A stretch of 64,000 nucleotides of DNA from Casuarius casuarius (GCA_003342895.1 PTFA01000085.1:2136897-2200896); one strand, 5' to 3'; numbered from the stretch's first letter, positions 34,291-47,392 are shown. A program made the numbers and translations. The notes: a model not told the origin generated them from the letters alone.

Positions 34291-36719
34291 ATTTTGCCTG
34301 AGAGAAGAGAGTGGGCCCTATATAATGTTTCTTATGAAAACAGAAATGTGCATAGTGTGCACAGCCCATGTCTCCAAGTTCCCGTGTTTGTTGACTTCTG
34401 CTGAGTTTCACATTGAAACTGTTGGCACTCAGCTTTGCAGCGATGGAAGACTGAGAAGCGTGTAGAGGTGTGATAGAAATGGGAACAGAAAGATTGCCAA
34501 AGCCTGTGGCATTTTTGCACAGTTAAAAAGCCAGTAGCCTCTTGTTGCTCTTTGTGGGTGTAGGGATGATCTTGTTCCAACTCAAAACAAGTTCAAATTG
34601 AGCTAAGAATCTCTGCTCTCATTTTTGTAGCAATCTTAAAAGGTGTCATTCAGGGATCTTCACAAATCCTCAGCCAGAGTGAACATGAAGAGAGGTTTGA
34701 GTTAGACACATTTAGTGCTCTGTGTGCCATTATATAGTCTAAAACATTGAAATATGGATGACCTTCATTTATAAGCTACCTTTATGCTATTGATTCCCAA
34801 TCGTGGTNTGATTTTGATTTTGCTAGTCAGCTTCTGAGATTTGTACTTGAGAGACTGAAGTGGCTGGAGAAGCATTGTCTTCCCCTTAGCTGTACAGTGC
34901 AACTGTCACTAGATTTAATAGAAGTAACCCTCCATGGTAGGTAGGACATCCGGGTTCAGAAACTCAGTGTAAAGAGAGAAGCTGAAAAAGGAGAATGTGA
35001 GGACCTGATCTGCATTTCAGTGGCCAGGATCACTCAGTATTCCTGATAGCATACGTACCATTTCTGGTCTTTTTGATCNTAGATAAGTACTTTTCTGAAT
35101 ACTTCGAAATAGATTTTTGCATGTTCTTGATTATATGCTGTACAATTTCATGAGAGCCATGTCTCCAGACCAGCAGTGAGTTTGAGTCTGCACTCCATCA
35201 TTGATTACAGGCTTGAGAATATCGCCCCAGCCCCACCAAAGACAAGAACCAGCACATGTCTCCTGCAGGAGCAGACTTCAGAAAGCAGCAGTCAGATTCT
35301 TCAGGGCAGAACTGCTACCCCAGAATAGGTTAGACTGCTCTTCTGTCTCTAACGTGAGACATAATTATGCATTACTGTACTTAATTATGCATTACTGTAT
35401 TGGGCAGGGAAGGTATTACATCCTCTACCACGAAGCTTGACAGAGCTCAGGATACCTTGATTACTATCATTTTGGGCCAAGTAAGGGAGCAATCTCCCTC
35501 ATTTCCAGATAGCTGCTGTGGTATCTGGGGTCAGATTCTGAACCACTGTTCCTAATCTTTTAATGTTCTAATCTCCTTTTGTTTGTTGATATAACTTTGG
35601 CTTTACTTAAGTAAAAGCTCAATTNGAGTCCAAGCTCAGGTAGTGCCTGAAGCAGTATGAGCCTTATTTCCTGCTCCGTCATCTTTTCTTGAAACAAAGA
35701 TTAACCCATGGCTGAGGCTTTACCTGGAGGAGAAAGCAAGACGTGATGTAAGAGTGCGTCTGTGGTACCGAGTGCCTGTGTTTGCCAGCTGTGGGGTATG
35801 TAGGGCAGGCCAGTTGTTTAATGAGGGGGTCCAGACCTCAGTTACAGCCCGCGTGAGGCAGCGGTTGGTGGCTCAGCGTGGCTGGCTGCGTGCAGGTGCA
35901 GCAGGGCACCTACCCCTCTGCGTGAAGCGGGAGCTCCTGGAGGGAAAGGAGCAGGCTGGAAAGTCCCGCAGGCTGGGAGCTCCAGCACCCTGATCTCTGG
36001 GAAAGCCTTCAGTGCTCCTTGTCTCTTAGGTTATCATGACTATAGTCAGGCTTAAAACACAAGAAGTTTGTACTGGTTGTCCCAGATTTCTACCAACTGC
36101 ATTACAGTAATAGAAAAAAAAACACGGAACACAGTATTACTTCTCCAGCACATGTCACCACGAGGCTCTGAGCTGCATCTAAGNGGGGTAAGTATCTACC
36201 ATTGCCAATTGAAGGATTGTGCACGCAATGGCCTTGCACCAGTTTTAGGATCATCACTGTGTCCNAGAGGCTCCAGCAATATGTGTCAGTGCAGGACTGA
36301 ATGACAGATCTACGAAACATTTAACTTCCTAATGCTGCCCTTGTCTATCGTGCCCTATAAATCTGTGCAACACTGTGACAAAGAGCTTGCCCTCTGCCAG
36401 CTTTCAACAGCCTGCCATCCTCAGCCACACAGGTTTTGTTTCTTTGCAAATATAGACTAAAAATAGCAAGATGGTCTTCATGCTTCTCAATCAACTGGTT
36501 TAGCGCTGCACGCAAGGAATCCTGTCTTTACAGAGCAGACTATTGGCCCTCGCTGTTAGGAGTAGTTGTTTGTTCTTGGCTTCCTAATCTTGCCTGCTTT
36601 CAGCTCAGTAGGTCTCTCTTGAAATTAGCTCAGGTTTGGTGCCTTATCCATAGGCAAAGCTCCCTATGTGTCAGGAATTACAGGTTTTATTAAAATATAC
36701 AAATATCCTGGAATCCCTG
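34291..36719. other. Non-coding DNA, no gene recognised
   Basis: No coding frame is supported. Positions 35750-35960 are G+C-richer with several CG dinucleotides, and the 79-codon open frame there has no domain. The exact 20-base tandem duplication at 35362 is listed separately. Confidence 0.6.
35362..35401. repeat. 20-bp tandem duplication of a homeodomain/POU-like word
   Basis: The unit TAATTATGCATTACTGTACT is followed directly by a second copy differing at one base near its end. Each unit contains TAATTA fused to ATGCAT, so the duplication doubles a potential homeodomain or POU site. Confidence 0.92.
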
Positions 36720-36951
36720 ACTCCTGCAACAGCTATGACAAAAATGCAGGCTAAAGTATAATTTACACTTGCTGTATCTCCCTCTTTGTCACTCTTGATC
36801 TTTAAGTGCTGCTCAAACCAGAAGTCTCCCAGCACCTAATTAAAAATGTTTAAGAAGTTCATGCTGTTCTGCTGACAGGGGACAAAATTGGTGTCTGCAT
36901 TATCCTCTTACCTTTAAAAGCTGCACCAGCTGTGAAGCTGACCCCCTGTCA

Positions 36952-36964
36952 AACAACATTGTTA
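36952..36964. promoter_or_regulatory. Inverted SOX-type pair AACAACATTGTTA
   Basis: ACAA and TTGT half sites face each other within 13 bases after CTGTC. This arrangement is bound by SOX dimers in known elements. It is isolated and unproven here. Confidence 0.3.
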
Positions 36965-37272
36965 CCCAGGGTAAAAAGAAGAGGCTTTTGCCTCATGTTG
37001 CNAGTGCTCACTTGAAGTTGTCAAGTTTATCCTGCTGTGTCATTTTAAATTCTTTCCAACAACGTGTGATAACATAGCTTTAAAACGTCAAAGNTTGTAT
37101 CTTTTTTTTTTTCCCCAAAGAATATGTTTCCATCTCTTAGGAGGTTATTAACAAAATTAATGATAGCCATGAAAATAGATAGAAAGGGAGCAACTGTACA
37201 ATGAAAAGCAATCTCTTTATAGAAAATAGCACTCGCATTTGTACCATCCAGGATAGGGACAGGGGGTTAAGG

Positions 37273-37280
37273 ATGCAAAT
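37273..37280 (+). promoter_or_regulatory. Octamer ATGCAAAT
   Basis: A perfect POU-class octamer in the context AAGGATGCAAATTCTC, about 320 bases from the SOX-type pair. Octamers also occur at 13372, 21450, 28800, 38829 and 54970, so single matches carry little weight. Confidence 0.3.
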
Positions 37281-37484
37281 TCTCCTCTCTGTCTCTCCCA
37301 CTTCATTGTAACAGGATGATTTATGTATCTGCTACTATAGCCACAAAGGGAAAAAGCAGATTAGAGTGAGAGATCACATTGCAGAAAATTAGTGTTCCTG
37401 CTGCAGTTACCCCTGTGAGCCGACAGACCGTGGGCCCGACCCCACGCCAAGTCGGCTTCTCACCCAATGCATCACGTAGCGCTG

Positions 37485-37580
37485 CAGCAGCACATGTCCA
37501 TGCCAGTCCTCAACATGCTCGGCAGTTAATCCAGGGATTTGATTCCCACACATTACCAAGAAGCTTAGACACATGCCATT
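37485..37580. repeat. Probable second copy of the old interspersed repeat at 34.1 kb
   Basis: Diverged match to 34130-34290 in the same orientation, recognisable through the shared order of AGTC, TC, ACATG and a TTGA-containing word. The flanking DNA (37425-37500) is CpG-richer. The family is unassigned. Confidence 0.3.
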
Positions 37581-40500
37581 CATGACTCCAAATATATTTA
37601 GGAGCTTCTTGCTGTCAGGAACACTTGGGGAGGAATATCTATCTGGCGGTCTTTGGGGTTTTACGATAATCAAATCTGATCGTAATGGGTACCGTCTATT
37701 ATTGGGCTTCAAGCAGTGAACTGAAAGCATGTCCTATAATGAATAAAAACTTTGTTGGAAAGAATTCTTTTGTTCTCACATGGGTTTGCTGTCATCTCCT
37801 GAAATGTTATTAATTTCCTTTTGGAAATGGCTACAACAATCGAAGCTTGATATCCTTGCCAGCCATTTGGTTTAAATAAACAGCTGTATTGATTTACAGA
37901 GATGCTGGGCCTCGTGCCAGCTGTTTCTTCGCGCTGCCGCTAGGAGTGCAGAAGGATCCCTGACACCCTGTGCCCTTGACTAAGCCGTATCTTGTCTGCT
38001 GCATCCTACCGTGCTCAGTTTCCTTCTACANGTGAAAGCCGGCTGGCCATTAGAGAACATAACGATTTATGGTGTGAAAGCTGGAAGTGGCCAGCTAGCT
38101 CTTGGCTTGGTTCTTTTCATCCCAAACCCACATGTTTCTCAACACCCCTGGGGATCTCAGTATTTCCTTCTAAGCTGTTTTAAGCATGAGTCTGCTTCTT
38201 CGGCTCTGCTTTTTATATTTCAAAAAGAAAGTGCCTAGAAAACAGTTTNCTGGGAGACATTTCCTTGAAGAGACTAGACTAGAGCAGAAAATATAATTAT
38301 AACGGAAGGCCCTGACTGAAGGTTTAATGCCTTAGTCCTTAAACAGGCTGTTTCGCCACTGAGAGTTATGTAGCTAAGGCAAAATAGGCTGTAAAATCCA
38401 TTTGAGAAGCTGGCTAAATGGACAAGCGGTTGTCTTGAGCGAGTCCTGCACTGCCGTGGCAACAGTACTAGCAAGCCGGCTCAGCTGTGTCTGCGGGAGC
38501 TGCTGGCAGCGCAGCCCGGGGGCTTCCCCGGGGCTGCCGGCGAGGCCGTGGCCCTTCGGTGCATCATCCGATAGACCCAGAGAGGGCTTGATAATAGCAG
38601 AGGTGCTTCAGCAGCTGAGAAGACAGTCTGAGAGTGAATAGGCCAGCTGGTTTTGGACTGAAGGTGGGTATCAGAAAGGTCCTGCACATGGGAGCTGCTG
38701 AGAAAGAACTAGATTTTAATTCCTGCTGCTTGCTGTGAGTCAGGATGAGTAAGGGCAGAANTATCTGCTGACTCTAAGGCGACTACTTCTTTAGGAGGCA
38801 GGTTAGCTGACTTGAGATAAATGCTGTGATGCAAATGTGATCTTAAATTATGGCTTGCAGTAAGTTCAGACTGGCCTATATTCAGATAGGAAAGAGTAAC
38901 AAATAACTCTTCATTCCAGCAGGCTTGCATTTAGTCAGGATTCATCTCAGTTTGCTGAGTTTTGTGGTTAGTTGATGTTGCACTTGGAAGTCTCTGTGCC
39001 TTGCTTTTATAAACCTTGATCCTATCAAACACTGCAGTGATGGCTGGAAGGATTCGTTATGGCATATGAAGCCTTTCAGTCCTGGGTCACCAGCCAGCTC
39101 TGGCTAGCAGTCATCAGAAGTATTTATCCAGCTGGATTGTANAGAGCTGATGGTATCAGCCCCGTGAGGCTAACAGTGAAGAAGGTGCTGTGTGCGCTGG
39201 TAGAGCCGCTCTGCAAGTGCAGAGGTAATGAGGTGGCAATTTGTAGAAACCCATCTTGCAATCCTTGAGCAAAAAAAATCCCATTCTTAAGAATATGTAT
39301 TTGGGATTTATTTTTGAGAGTCTATCAATACCTTCCAAGCAGCTACATTTGTGTAGAAGGAGATATCAAGGTTTCTAAAGGGTTTAAAGACTGCATGTCT
39401 GCAGCTATGTGTCTTTGGGTTCTGCCAGAGGCTTGGCTCCCTGAGGACAAACGGCTTGGTCTGCCTGCACNACTGTGCAGAAGCTCCAGAAATGACAGTG
39501 TCTGAAGCAGCACTTCCCTTTGTGCTTCTTCCATCAGCTGATCCAGAACCTGATTTTGGAGGTACACAGGGTCTTTCTGACTTTGCCAGTGGAACCCCTG
39601 AGTCCTTTAGAACTGGTGAGCTGGTTTTCAAATTGCTTCTGTCACCAAGTTGTAATAGAGAGAGACTTGCTCTGTACGCCTCAAAGTTTGCCAGGATCTG
39701 GGTTACCATTCCTTGACTTCTAGTTTTTTGGTCGCTATATTGCACAGGTATCTATACTTGGAAGAAAACAGAGTGTGCCAGAGCAGTGGCACAAACCTCC
39801 CACAACCTTTGCTTTTTTGTAGTTCATCTCAGCTCTGTTTATTCTAGAAACAGAATAGGGATAGGGCCGAGGACAAGTCCCGGGCTGTGAGCTTTCCTGG
39901 GGACTTTGCAGCTGGCTTCTCTTGGTGGAACNCCAAGGGAAGAGCAATAAAACCGTCCTCGATCCCCTGGTCTTTTGGAGGTGAAGTTCACAGCTGTAGG
40001 TGTCAAATACAGTTTGTTTGCCCTCTCTGCTCTGTGGATCTGTCCCTTAAGCAGAGACCCAGGGATCCAAACAGCTTGTACTAAGAAGATACTGTGTATT
40101 GCTTGGCTGTCAGTGAACTGAGCTGGAGAAGAAGCAAGTTTGCAGTTTTTGGATTTGTCCATTCAATCTCTAGCGTAATGATATATTATACATTATTATT
40201 ACTTACGAACTAGAATCAGAATTACCCACCTCATCCCATACCCTAAGACAAAAAAAAAACCAGATTCTCCTTCAGCTTAAGAGGTAGAACTGGAATTTTA
40301 AGCGTTCTCTACGGGTATTAGCGGGGAGGTTGGGGTAACCTTTTTGTGCAATAATGTAACATCGGACCATGAAGTTCGAATTGTTCATAGGGCTGTTGCA
40401 GCATTTTGGTGGTTATCTGATGCTGAAATCTGCATCTAGCCNTGCTCATGCTACATTACATCATCATCGGGTGTTTGTGGCAATGCTTTTTAAACCAACA

Positions 40501-42170
40501 TCACATCAAAACAAAGTGTTCAGTTATTCCTCTGACCTGGTAAGAATGATGCCCAGGGACTGGCCAAAGACAAGAGCCTCCTGGACCAGGCAATATAACA
40601 GCTCTTGCTCAGAGATTTTTTCAAAGATGCAAGCAGGGTAAATTTTGAGATGGCTTGTATAGCAGTTTAGAATTATGCCTTTTTTTCACTTCGATCTGTC
40701 ATAAATATTGGTATTTATGGTACACTATCAGATGCCAAGCTGCTTCAAGCTTCCATCTCTATTGCCAGTTCATATTCTGGATTTCATCTGAAATAATCTC
40801 CTGTAGGTGATGTAAATATTTTATTTCCTAGTTGGACTCTGTGAGCATTTGCCAATTGTACTTATAAAGCCCCCTCCCATTTTTTAAAGGGGCCCTGTAC
40901 TTGTTTTAATAAAGATATAAAAGTGTCCCGGCAGAGTTGCAAATCCATGGCTGGCAGGGTTTTGCTGCTCTAGTGGCGGCTTGCTTTTATCCCTACTCCT
41001 TGTGGGAGCAGGAAAGGAAAATCCTTTCTAAAGATACTGACATTCCCTGCTTTTCCTAGGCTCCAGCAGGGTTGTACTTTGAGTATAAATGCTTTTCTGA
41101 TCAGCAGTTGCAGTTTGCTGTCCTCGGAAGAGTGGCCACACAATGTTCCCTTGAGCCTAGCCTTCTCCCTAGTAGCGGATGCCTAGAAGAATATATAAGA
41201 ACAGGGCGCAATTGCAGAGACCCTTCCTCAGATATTCTCCCAGTCTCCAGCAATCTGTGGCTTAGACATCTTCTGAGACAAAGATGATACTTTTGTGTTT
41301 AGTAGCAATGGATCTTTTTCCCCCATGAGTCTGTGTAATTGTTTTGAACCCTTAACCGTTTGATCTCCAGACTGTGTGGCAATGAGGTCTGCACTGTATC
41401 TTCATGTTGCCAGAAGATGTGGACCACAAATAATATACATGACTCCTCCACAATCCTCTGTCTCCAACGTCTCATTTTGCATCATGGCGAATTTATTTTT
41501 ATCTCTTTGGTCACGCTGAGACACACTGTTGCTTGGAAAGGGAGTACAGCAGCCTTTCCTTCCTGTGGCAGANGGAGCTAGGAAGCAGTTGTGGTCTTGT
41601 GTGTATAGGGCTGGAGTAAAGGCTGACATCTGTGCAGGGATGCAGCNGAGCCACGGCATGGCTCGATGCTTCCTCTGGGGTGCTGAGGCATCACATCCAC
41701 CCTGTAGTAAGAGTATATGGTACGCAGAATGGGCTCTGCCCAGCACGCTGGCAAATTCTGAAGTGTAGCAGTGCTCTAGGGCAGGTTTTCTGTTTGTCCA
41801 AGGGCTACCAAGGTGTTTGGAAAGCAACAGAGAGACCATCGCGCACACTGTCACCATGTGATGGCTTTTGTTTACAACCAGAATAAAAACGAGACTAAAT
41901 TTGAAATGTTCCTCTGTAAATTTTAGTGCTCTTCGTTTTGTTTGATGCCTTCCTCAAGTGCACGCAAATGTGCTTATTCATATTTTGTTTTCTTCCAACT
42001 ATTTCACTGACTTTCTTCTGCTGTCTACCCCAGATGGACAGTGGTCTGTGGAGTATAGATCAAGAAACACTGGTTTAAAAGTGTGCTTCTTTACTAATGG
42101 GATGACCAGTAGAAAAGTGATATGCTCCCAAGATTTACAGTGATGTGATTTCTGTTCCTCTTCTTTTCAG
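37581..42170. other. Non-coding DNA, no gene recognised
   Basis: Positions 38460-38560 are locally G+C-rich. Long minus and plus frames at 39308-39745 overlap each other in three registers and show no motif. A frame at 41402-41857 on minus is similar. None has paired splice sites and recognisable protein content. Confidence 0.55.
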
Positions 42171-42286
42171 AACTAACTTCTGCTTTTCTCTCTAGCTCTC
42201 TGATGCAGTAAAGCCTGACCCCTCAAACCATGAACAAATTCCTTTCTGAAATGGAGTCTGAATACTGAGGAATCTCCCATGTGCAG
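42171..42286 (+). ncRNA. Candidate spliced exon, non-coding
   Basis: A strong acceptor (TGTTCCTCTTCTTTTCAG) ends at 42170, and a good donor (CAG then GTATGA) follows 42286, giving 116 bases. A second acceptor (TTTTCTCTCTAG) at 42195 would give 91 bases. All frames contain stops, so only an untranslated or lncRNA exon is possible. No linked exon is established. Confidence 0.12.
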
Positions 42287-45200
42287 GTATGAGATTTTTT
42301 TAATGCAGCAGCTGCTCATTTACTGACCTTTGTCACAGGCAGTGCATGCTGTAAACTATCTATCTGACACAGACCAGAATCTTGGTAACGCCAAAAGATG
42401 CAGCTTTTCTGGCTCATCTCCTCAGAANAAAAAAAATCTCCTGTATAGATAACTGGATAGTTAGGGATTTCTCACAGAGTAACAGAATAATCATGCCAAA
42501 AGATAAGTGATTATCCTCAAAGCCATGAATAGCCTGCAAGTTATCTTAAGTCCCTCAGAGGGAATAAATAAAGCATTGTGTGCCACCACATTCATGTCTC
42601 TGTATAGCTGTCATTGAATCTGAAGAGAGACATAATTAATGGGATAATTAATCAACCAGCTACTGTATAGTTTTCCTAAGAGCGAATGAATGTTTTTTAG
42701 CTTCAAGACAACCAAGTTAAACAGGCTTCTGTCAGAGCCATTTTGATTAGATTTACAAAACTGCCTAAATTTTCTCTCCCTATTCTGATGCTGTATGTAA
42801 AGGAAAAGGAGGAAATCTGGGTTGCCCTACATGGTCTGATCCCTCTGCAGCAGTGCTCTAGGCCTAGCCCCATGTTTCTAAGGCCTAAAAATGGAAAATA
42901 GTGCACTTAGCAAGTTTGCATCAGCAGCATAGGGCTGAAAACGTCAGCTCTCCAATACTTACAGATTGCTCAAGGCTTTCTTCATCTCTGGATGTGTGCA
43001 GTTAGTGTTTCAGTGTCCTCTGCTACATTTTGGGAATTTGGCAAATTAAAGAAATTATGTGGAGAATTAAATTTAGACAATAAGGGTTAGTTGTATACAT
43101 GTATTTTTGCCTTCGTCTTTGCTTGTTGATTCCATAAGGAAGATAGCCAGTAGTCCTCATGCACGTGTGACATACCGCCACAGCAGCTTCGTTGTTTCCT
43201 TGATACAGGGCTATTCCTTAGAGAAGAACGGGGGCAGCTGACGGGCACCGCTGACCCTTGGTGAGGTGCTACCGAGCATGCTGAGGTCACTCTGGAGGTT
43301 GTGTTTTGATCTCGTGTTCCTGCAGGTCGGCGCAGAGTGCAGGGGATTAAGGGATTGTCTTCAGCGGTCTGTAAGAGGGGTCTGCGGCCGGCGATAGCCC
43401 TGAAAGGAACGTGAGTCATCCGCACGGCCTGGCGTGGGCAACGCGCGGGATCGCTGCATCCAGGGCCGCGATTGCCAGAGAGGCTTAAGCCAGAAGGAAC
43501 CTCGGCCAGGGTGTATCTGTCTTATCTAGCTGTGACATTTCTAGAGGAGATGACGTTTTACAGCATGTTGGTTTAAGATATCCAATTCCATCCAGCAAGG
43601 AGGATGCACCTACACATCACGACGCAAGGTGCCCAGGAGGCCGCGCTCTTCCGCCTGTATTAGCTGTGCTGAGAAGTAGGATGTGGTTCAGGACAGTGCA
43701 AGTTTTCCCCTTCCAAGGTCCAAACTAGGTTATGTTGTGATACAGCCCCATATATCATGCAGCCCATATCTAAAAAGTCACCATGGATAGAAATATTTAA
43801 CAGTCCTAGAAGGGTTTTAAATATACACGTTTTTGTAGCTTCTATTTTAAATGTAATGCCCTGTACTCTACNCAGAGACCTCTATGCCTGAACCTAATAT
43901 CTACGCCTACAGTGCTGCAGTCAACATCAAAGCGGAGAACTTTGCTTTGCTTTCTCTGCAGCATACTTATATACACTAAGAATAATAAAAAAAACCTCTG
44001 AATTTATTCTGAATTAATTCTGCTAAATTCTGTGATTATTAGCAAGAATACAGCATAAAAATCTCTAGATCCTAAAAGAGAATTTTGTCCCTGAACATGC
44101 TGATGAAGAAAAGGGTTCTGTTTAGCCCTTTGGTACATTTGTGGCTTCATAATTCTACATCTTGTGTTGCTCAAGCCATCCATTACTANAAGCTGGCACA
44201 AAATCCCTTTGGTATTTGGAGAAATTAAGTGTATCACCCGAAGACATAGTATCAGAACAGTCAAAAGGAAACATTTGTGTGTTTGAAAGACAAATTCCTC
44301 TTGCCCTACGAGTTTCCAGGTGGGAGGATCATTCCTGTCTTCTCATTGCTAATTGTGTTACAGAACTGGTTTCTTTCAGCAGGAACTTATCCTGAGATAA
44401 TCTAATTGTGCATAATTTTGTTTACTGGACAGTTTTTCTTTGAAAATAATCTAATTAAAGTCTCTCAAAAATTTATCACCTCAAATATTCCCTATTGTTG
44501 GTTTCCCAGTGCTTCATTTCCCAGTGCTTTCATCTGTCTTGCCATTGTGAAGGCCTGTCAGTTTAAAGATATAATTCTTTTATTCCTTCCTGATGCTTTC
44601 CAGAATGTACTGTATGCACATGTATTTGAAAGAATACCTGATTCTGAAAATATATTTGTAACAACAAAGGCTGGATGTGTTAAAAAGATTAAGTTACTAT
44701 TTTAAAATAAGCCTTCTGTCTGTATTTATTAGAGGCCAATGCTGTTGCCCGCCACCACCAAGTGTGAACATGCTCCATGTAAAATAGTTTGGCCATTGCA
44801 GAGCATCTGATCTCCAGGGAGTGTTCTCTCTCCTCCCTTCCCATAATTATTAATGAGAAATATAATTTATATAATAAATTGGTAGCTTATGCAGCTGAAG
44901 AATTACTGCTTTGAGCTCATGGCTATTAAAAAAACAGCATTGCATCAGTTGGGATGCCTTAGTCAAAGAACATTGCTCCATAACTGTTACCTCTTTAACA
45001 TCTCCCACTAAATAAACTGCCACTCTGCAGTTTCTTACTGCAGAAAACAGAGTCGTTCCTGCTGTCACTTGTCACGTTAGTTCTAACGTTGCAGGAGTAA
45101 AAGTGTGAAGTGTGGGATCAAGTCACTCTGTGTCCCACTTACATCGCAAGTGCGTGGATGGGCACCACCTCCACAGGCTGGCCTTTTTTTTTCTTTCTCA

Positions 45201-46524
45201 GTCTCTCATTATTTCAAAATTAAGTCCCATAAAACCGAGCCCCAAATAGCTGTCTACTGACCAGAGCTGCTAAATGCTGGTGTGGAGAAATGAGCCCTGC
45301 CTGACCAGACTACTTAGGTTGGCCAAGGCACTGGGAGTAGCTCAAAGCCTAGTCACAGTGGGAAAGGGAGGGAATAATGCCAATTTCTTCTATACATACA
45401 TATTAAAGGAAAACAGCTGCTCCAAAATACCCCTGGTGAGCAGGTGGCACCACAGGCAGGCTGCTAAGGGAGCAGTGTCTGGAGATTAGTAAAACTGGAG
45501 TTTTAAAAAGCAATAATTGAAGAACAGAAGGATTGATCCCACCCCCCCTTTATAATCGAAGTTGCTTTCACCTCAGCTTTTAACAGATGACACTTTTGGC
45601 TTCTACAGTCTTTTCTGCAAGACTATTACGGGGAACATCAGACTGTCCTAGCAGAAGGGCCCTAAACAAATTACTTCACGATCAGGGGCAGATCTATGGG
45701 CTAAAACTGTCTTCCATTTACAAGCAATTGAACTAGACTGCTTTGGCTCCAGAGTGTTTACTGTTCTGCTGGTTTCGTGTGCTTTGCTGATTATGCCCCA
45801 TCACTTTTACTGGTTTTTCTGTTCCTACAGAAGCCAAGGCAGTAATAGCAATGGTTGGAAAATGGAGCTGACAGCAAATGTGAAGCTCAAATTCTCATGT
45901 TTTCCTGCCTCGGCATTCCATCACTGAGGGCTCGAATATACCACAAGAGATGTTGGATGTGACATGAAACAGGGGTCTATGCTACTTACTGCGTTTACAA
46001 GAGCTGATAACTCCTGTCTTCTGGCTGAAGTCCAGTGTGAGTAACTATTTTCATACCTGAAATTCCTCTATAGTTTCCATTGAACATGTTCTTCACTTCC
46101 TGAGTTAAACTGTGCATCCCAGGAATTGCCAAATGGCAAGTGCCAACCCCTAGCTCTGTTTTGGGCGAGCAAAGCTCCGTGGGAAAAAGGGGAGAGGGAG
46201 TGTTTGTTCCTATAAATTTAGTTCATAGGGCTTTCTAAAGAGTCCAGTACACGTCTTCCTTGTGATAAGAAAGCAAGAGAATGGGAGAAAGAGCTGAGCA
46301 ATTGTCACAAGGGCAGAAAGCTACTGGACACAGGGTCTCATCAGCACATTGTCCTAAGGCGGTTCTCCTGCTTTTTGGTTTTTTTTTTTGGTGAGTCTTT
46401 CCACGGCAGAGATCCTCCTGGTGGCAAATCCCTTTTGCCTGGGAGACCACTTCTGGACACGGCCCTATTTTTAAATCTCTTTGCAAGAGATTTCCAGCAT
46501 TCTAGTCTGTAGCTGCATTTACTT
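42287..46524. other. Non-coding DNA, no gene recognised
   Basis: A CpG-richer patch lies at 43190-43660, with GGCCGGCG and GCGCGGGATCG words but no supported exon. Positions 44402-44710 are A+T-rich with a 15-base near-duplication (listed). No gene or repeat family could be assigned elsewhere. Confidence 0.55.
44502..44531. repeat. 15-bp imperfect tandem duplication
   Basis: TTTCCCAGTGCTTCA is followed directly by TTTCCCAGTGCTTTC. Simple slippage duplication. Confidence 0.85.
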
Positions 46525-46660
46525 TGTATTATAATAATTAGGGCCCCATTGCACTAAACACTGAACAAAATCACAGGAACAGATGGCTGCAGATGTTAAG
46601 AGCTTATAACTGATATAGACAAAGGCACACAGAAGGGGATGGAAAACAGAGATGTGGAAC
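46525..46660 (+). mobile_element. Old amniote SINE relic (MIR-related)
   Basis: The segment reads GTATTATAATAATTAGGGCC, then CCATTGCACTAAACACTG, ACAAAATCACAGGAACAGA and AAGAGCTTATAACTGATATA. This reproduces in order an amniote-wide repeat whose well-preserved copies read like 'gaccccattgtgctagg' followed by 'agagcttacaatctaa', as I remember it. It is heavily diverged and long inactive. The exact database name is not claimed. Confidence 0.6.
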
Positions 46661-47279
46661 AGCTACTGAGAGCTACATTGAGCTACAAAGAACTGAGGTT
46701 TTCCATCTTGCAAGTCAGGAGTAGATCCACGGGAGTCTGAAAACTTTCAGAACTAGGTTTCTTTGTTTCCTGTGCTACAAACCTTAGCCTGACATACACA
46801 CGCTATGGCCAGTAACCTTTGTCAGTTATTATCATTCAGAATCGGAATTCAGAGACACTTTTCTTCAGAAAGTAGGGAAAAAAAATTAAATTTCCAGCTC
46901 ATTTCATGCCCAGAGCTGGGGAATACCTCCTGGGGTATTCAGTGCTAATAGGGGCATCTCTCTTGAGATGTGTTCAAACTGAGGTTTCCAAAGGAGGCAG
47001 ACATACCCGTTCCCTAGTAATTGCTATGGAGCTTGTTATCAAAACAGCGTTATTAACTCCCTTCTAGGTGTACTATCAAGTCCATGCAAAGAAAGGGGGC
47101 TTCTCTTTTTTCTTTCCTTTTTTTTGATGCATCAAAAACAAACACTACGTACAGGAGAATGTTTGTTTCTCAGTATTACATGATGTTAGTCTATATCTGG
47201 CTGAAATCTTCAGCTGAGTGAGGAAATCATNAAGGCAAGGTAGGGAATGAATAGCACTTCCAGGAAAAGAAGATGTTCC

Positions 47280-47392
47280 AGCAGCTGGATCACTAGTTTA
47301 ATATTTAGGAGACCTGAGCATAGGTCCTTTCTCTCCGGAGGCTGTCTACAGCAGGTAAGAGGCTTAGCCTCTGTGTGCCTCAGCACTACAGC
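47280..47392 (+). mobile_element. Old MIR-type SINE relic
   Basis: GCTGTCTACAGCAGGTAAGA leads into GGCTTAGCCTCTGTGTGCCTCAG. This matches the tRNA-derived and core part of MIR-type elements, where the usual order is a short-spaced 'acttaacctct' followed by 'ctgtgcctcag'. A strong donor-like CAG/GTAAGA lies inside it at 47355, an incidental by-product of the element. Confidence 0.55.

Larger units (their letters stand above)
36720..37400. promoter_or_regulatory. Enhancer-like block, possible conserved non-coding element
   Basis: Motif-rich non-coding sequence: CACCTAATTAAAAATG, a head-to-head SOX-type AACAACATTGTTA, a perfect octamer ATGCAAAT, AAATTAATGATAGCC and GTACAATGAAAAGC. Open frames are minimal. 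Several factor families commonly used by neural and early developmental enhancers are represented. This is composition-based inference. Confidence 0.3.

Noticed and set aside
39308..39745. 145-codon minus frame and overlapping plus frames
   Set aside because: Three registers are open together across 39456-39716, which is more typical of chance than of a gene. No family match recognised.
41402..41857. 151-codon minus-strand open frame
   Set aside because: Contains two Ns and overlaps open frames on the opposite strand. No motif or splice context.
45410..45456. Possible CTCF site in GTGAGCAGGTGGCACCAC
   Set aside because: Two mismatches in the invariant CC positions. Weaker than the site at 9191-9210.
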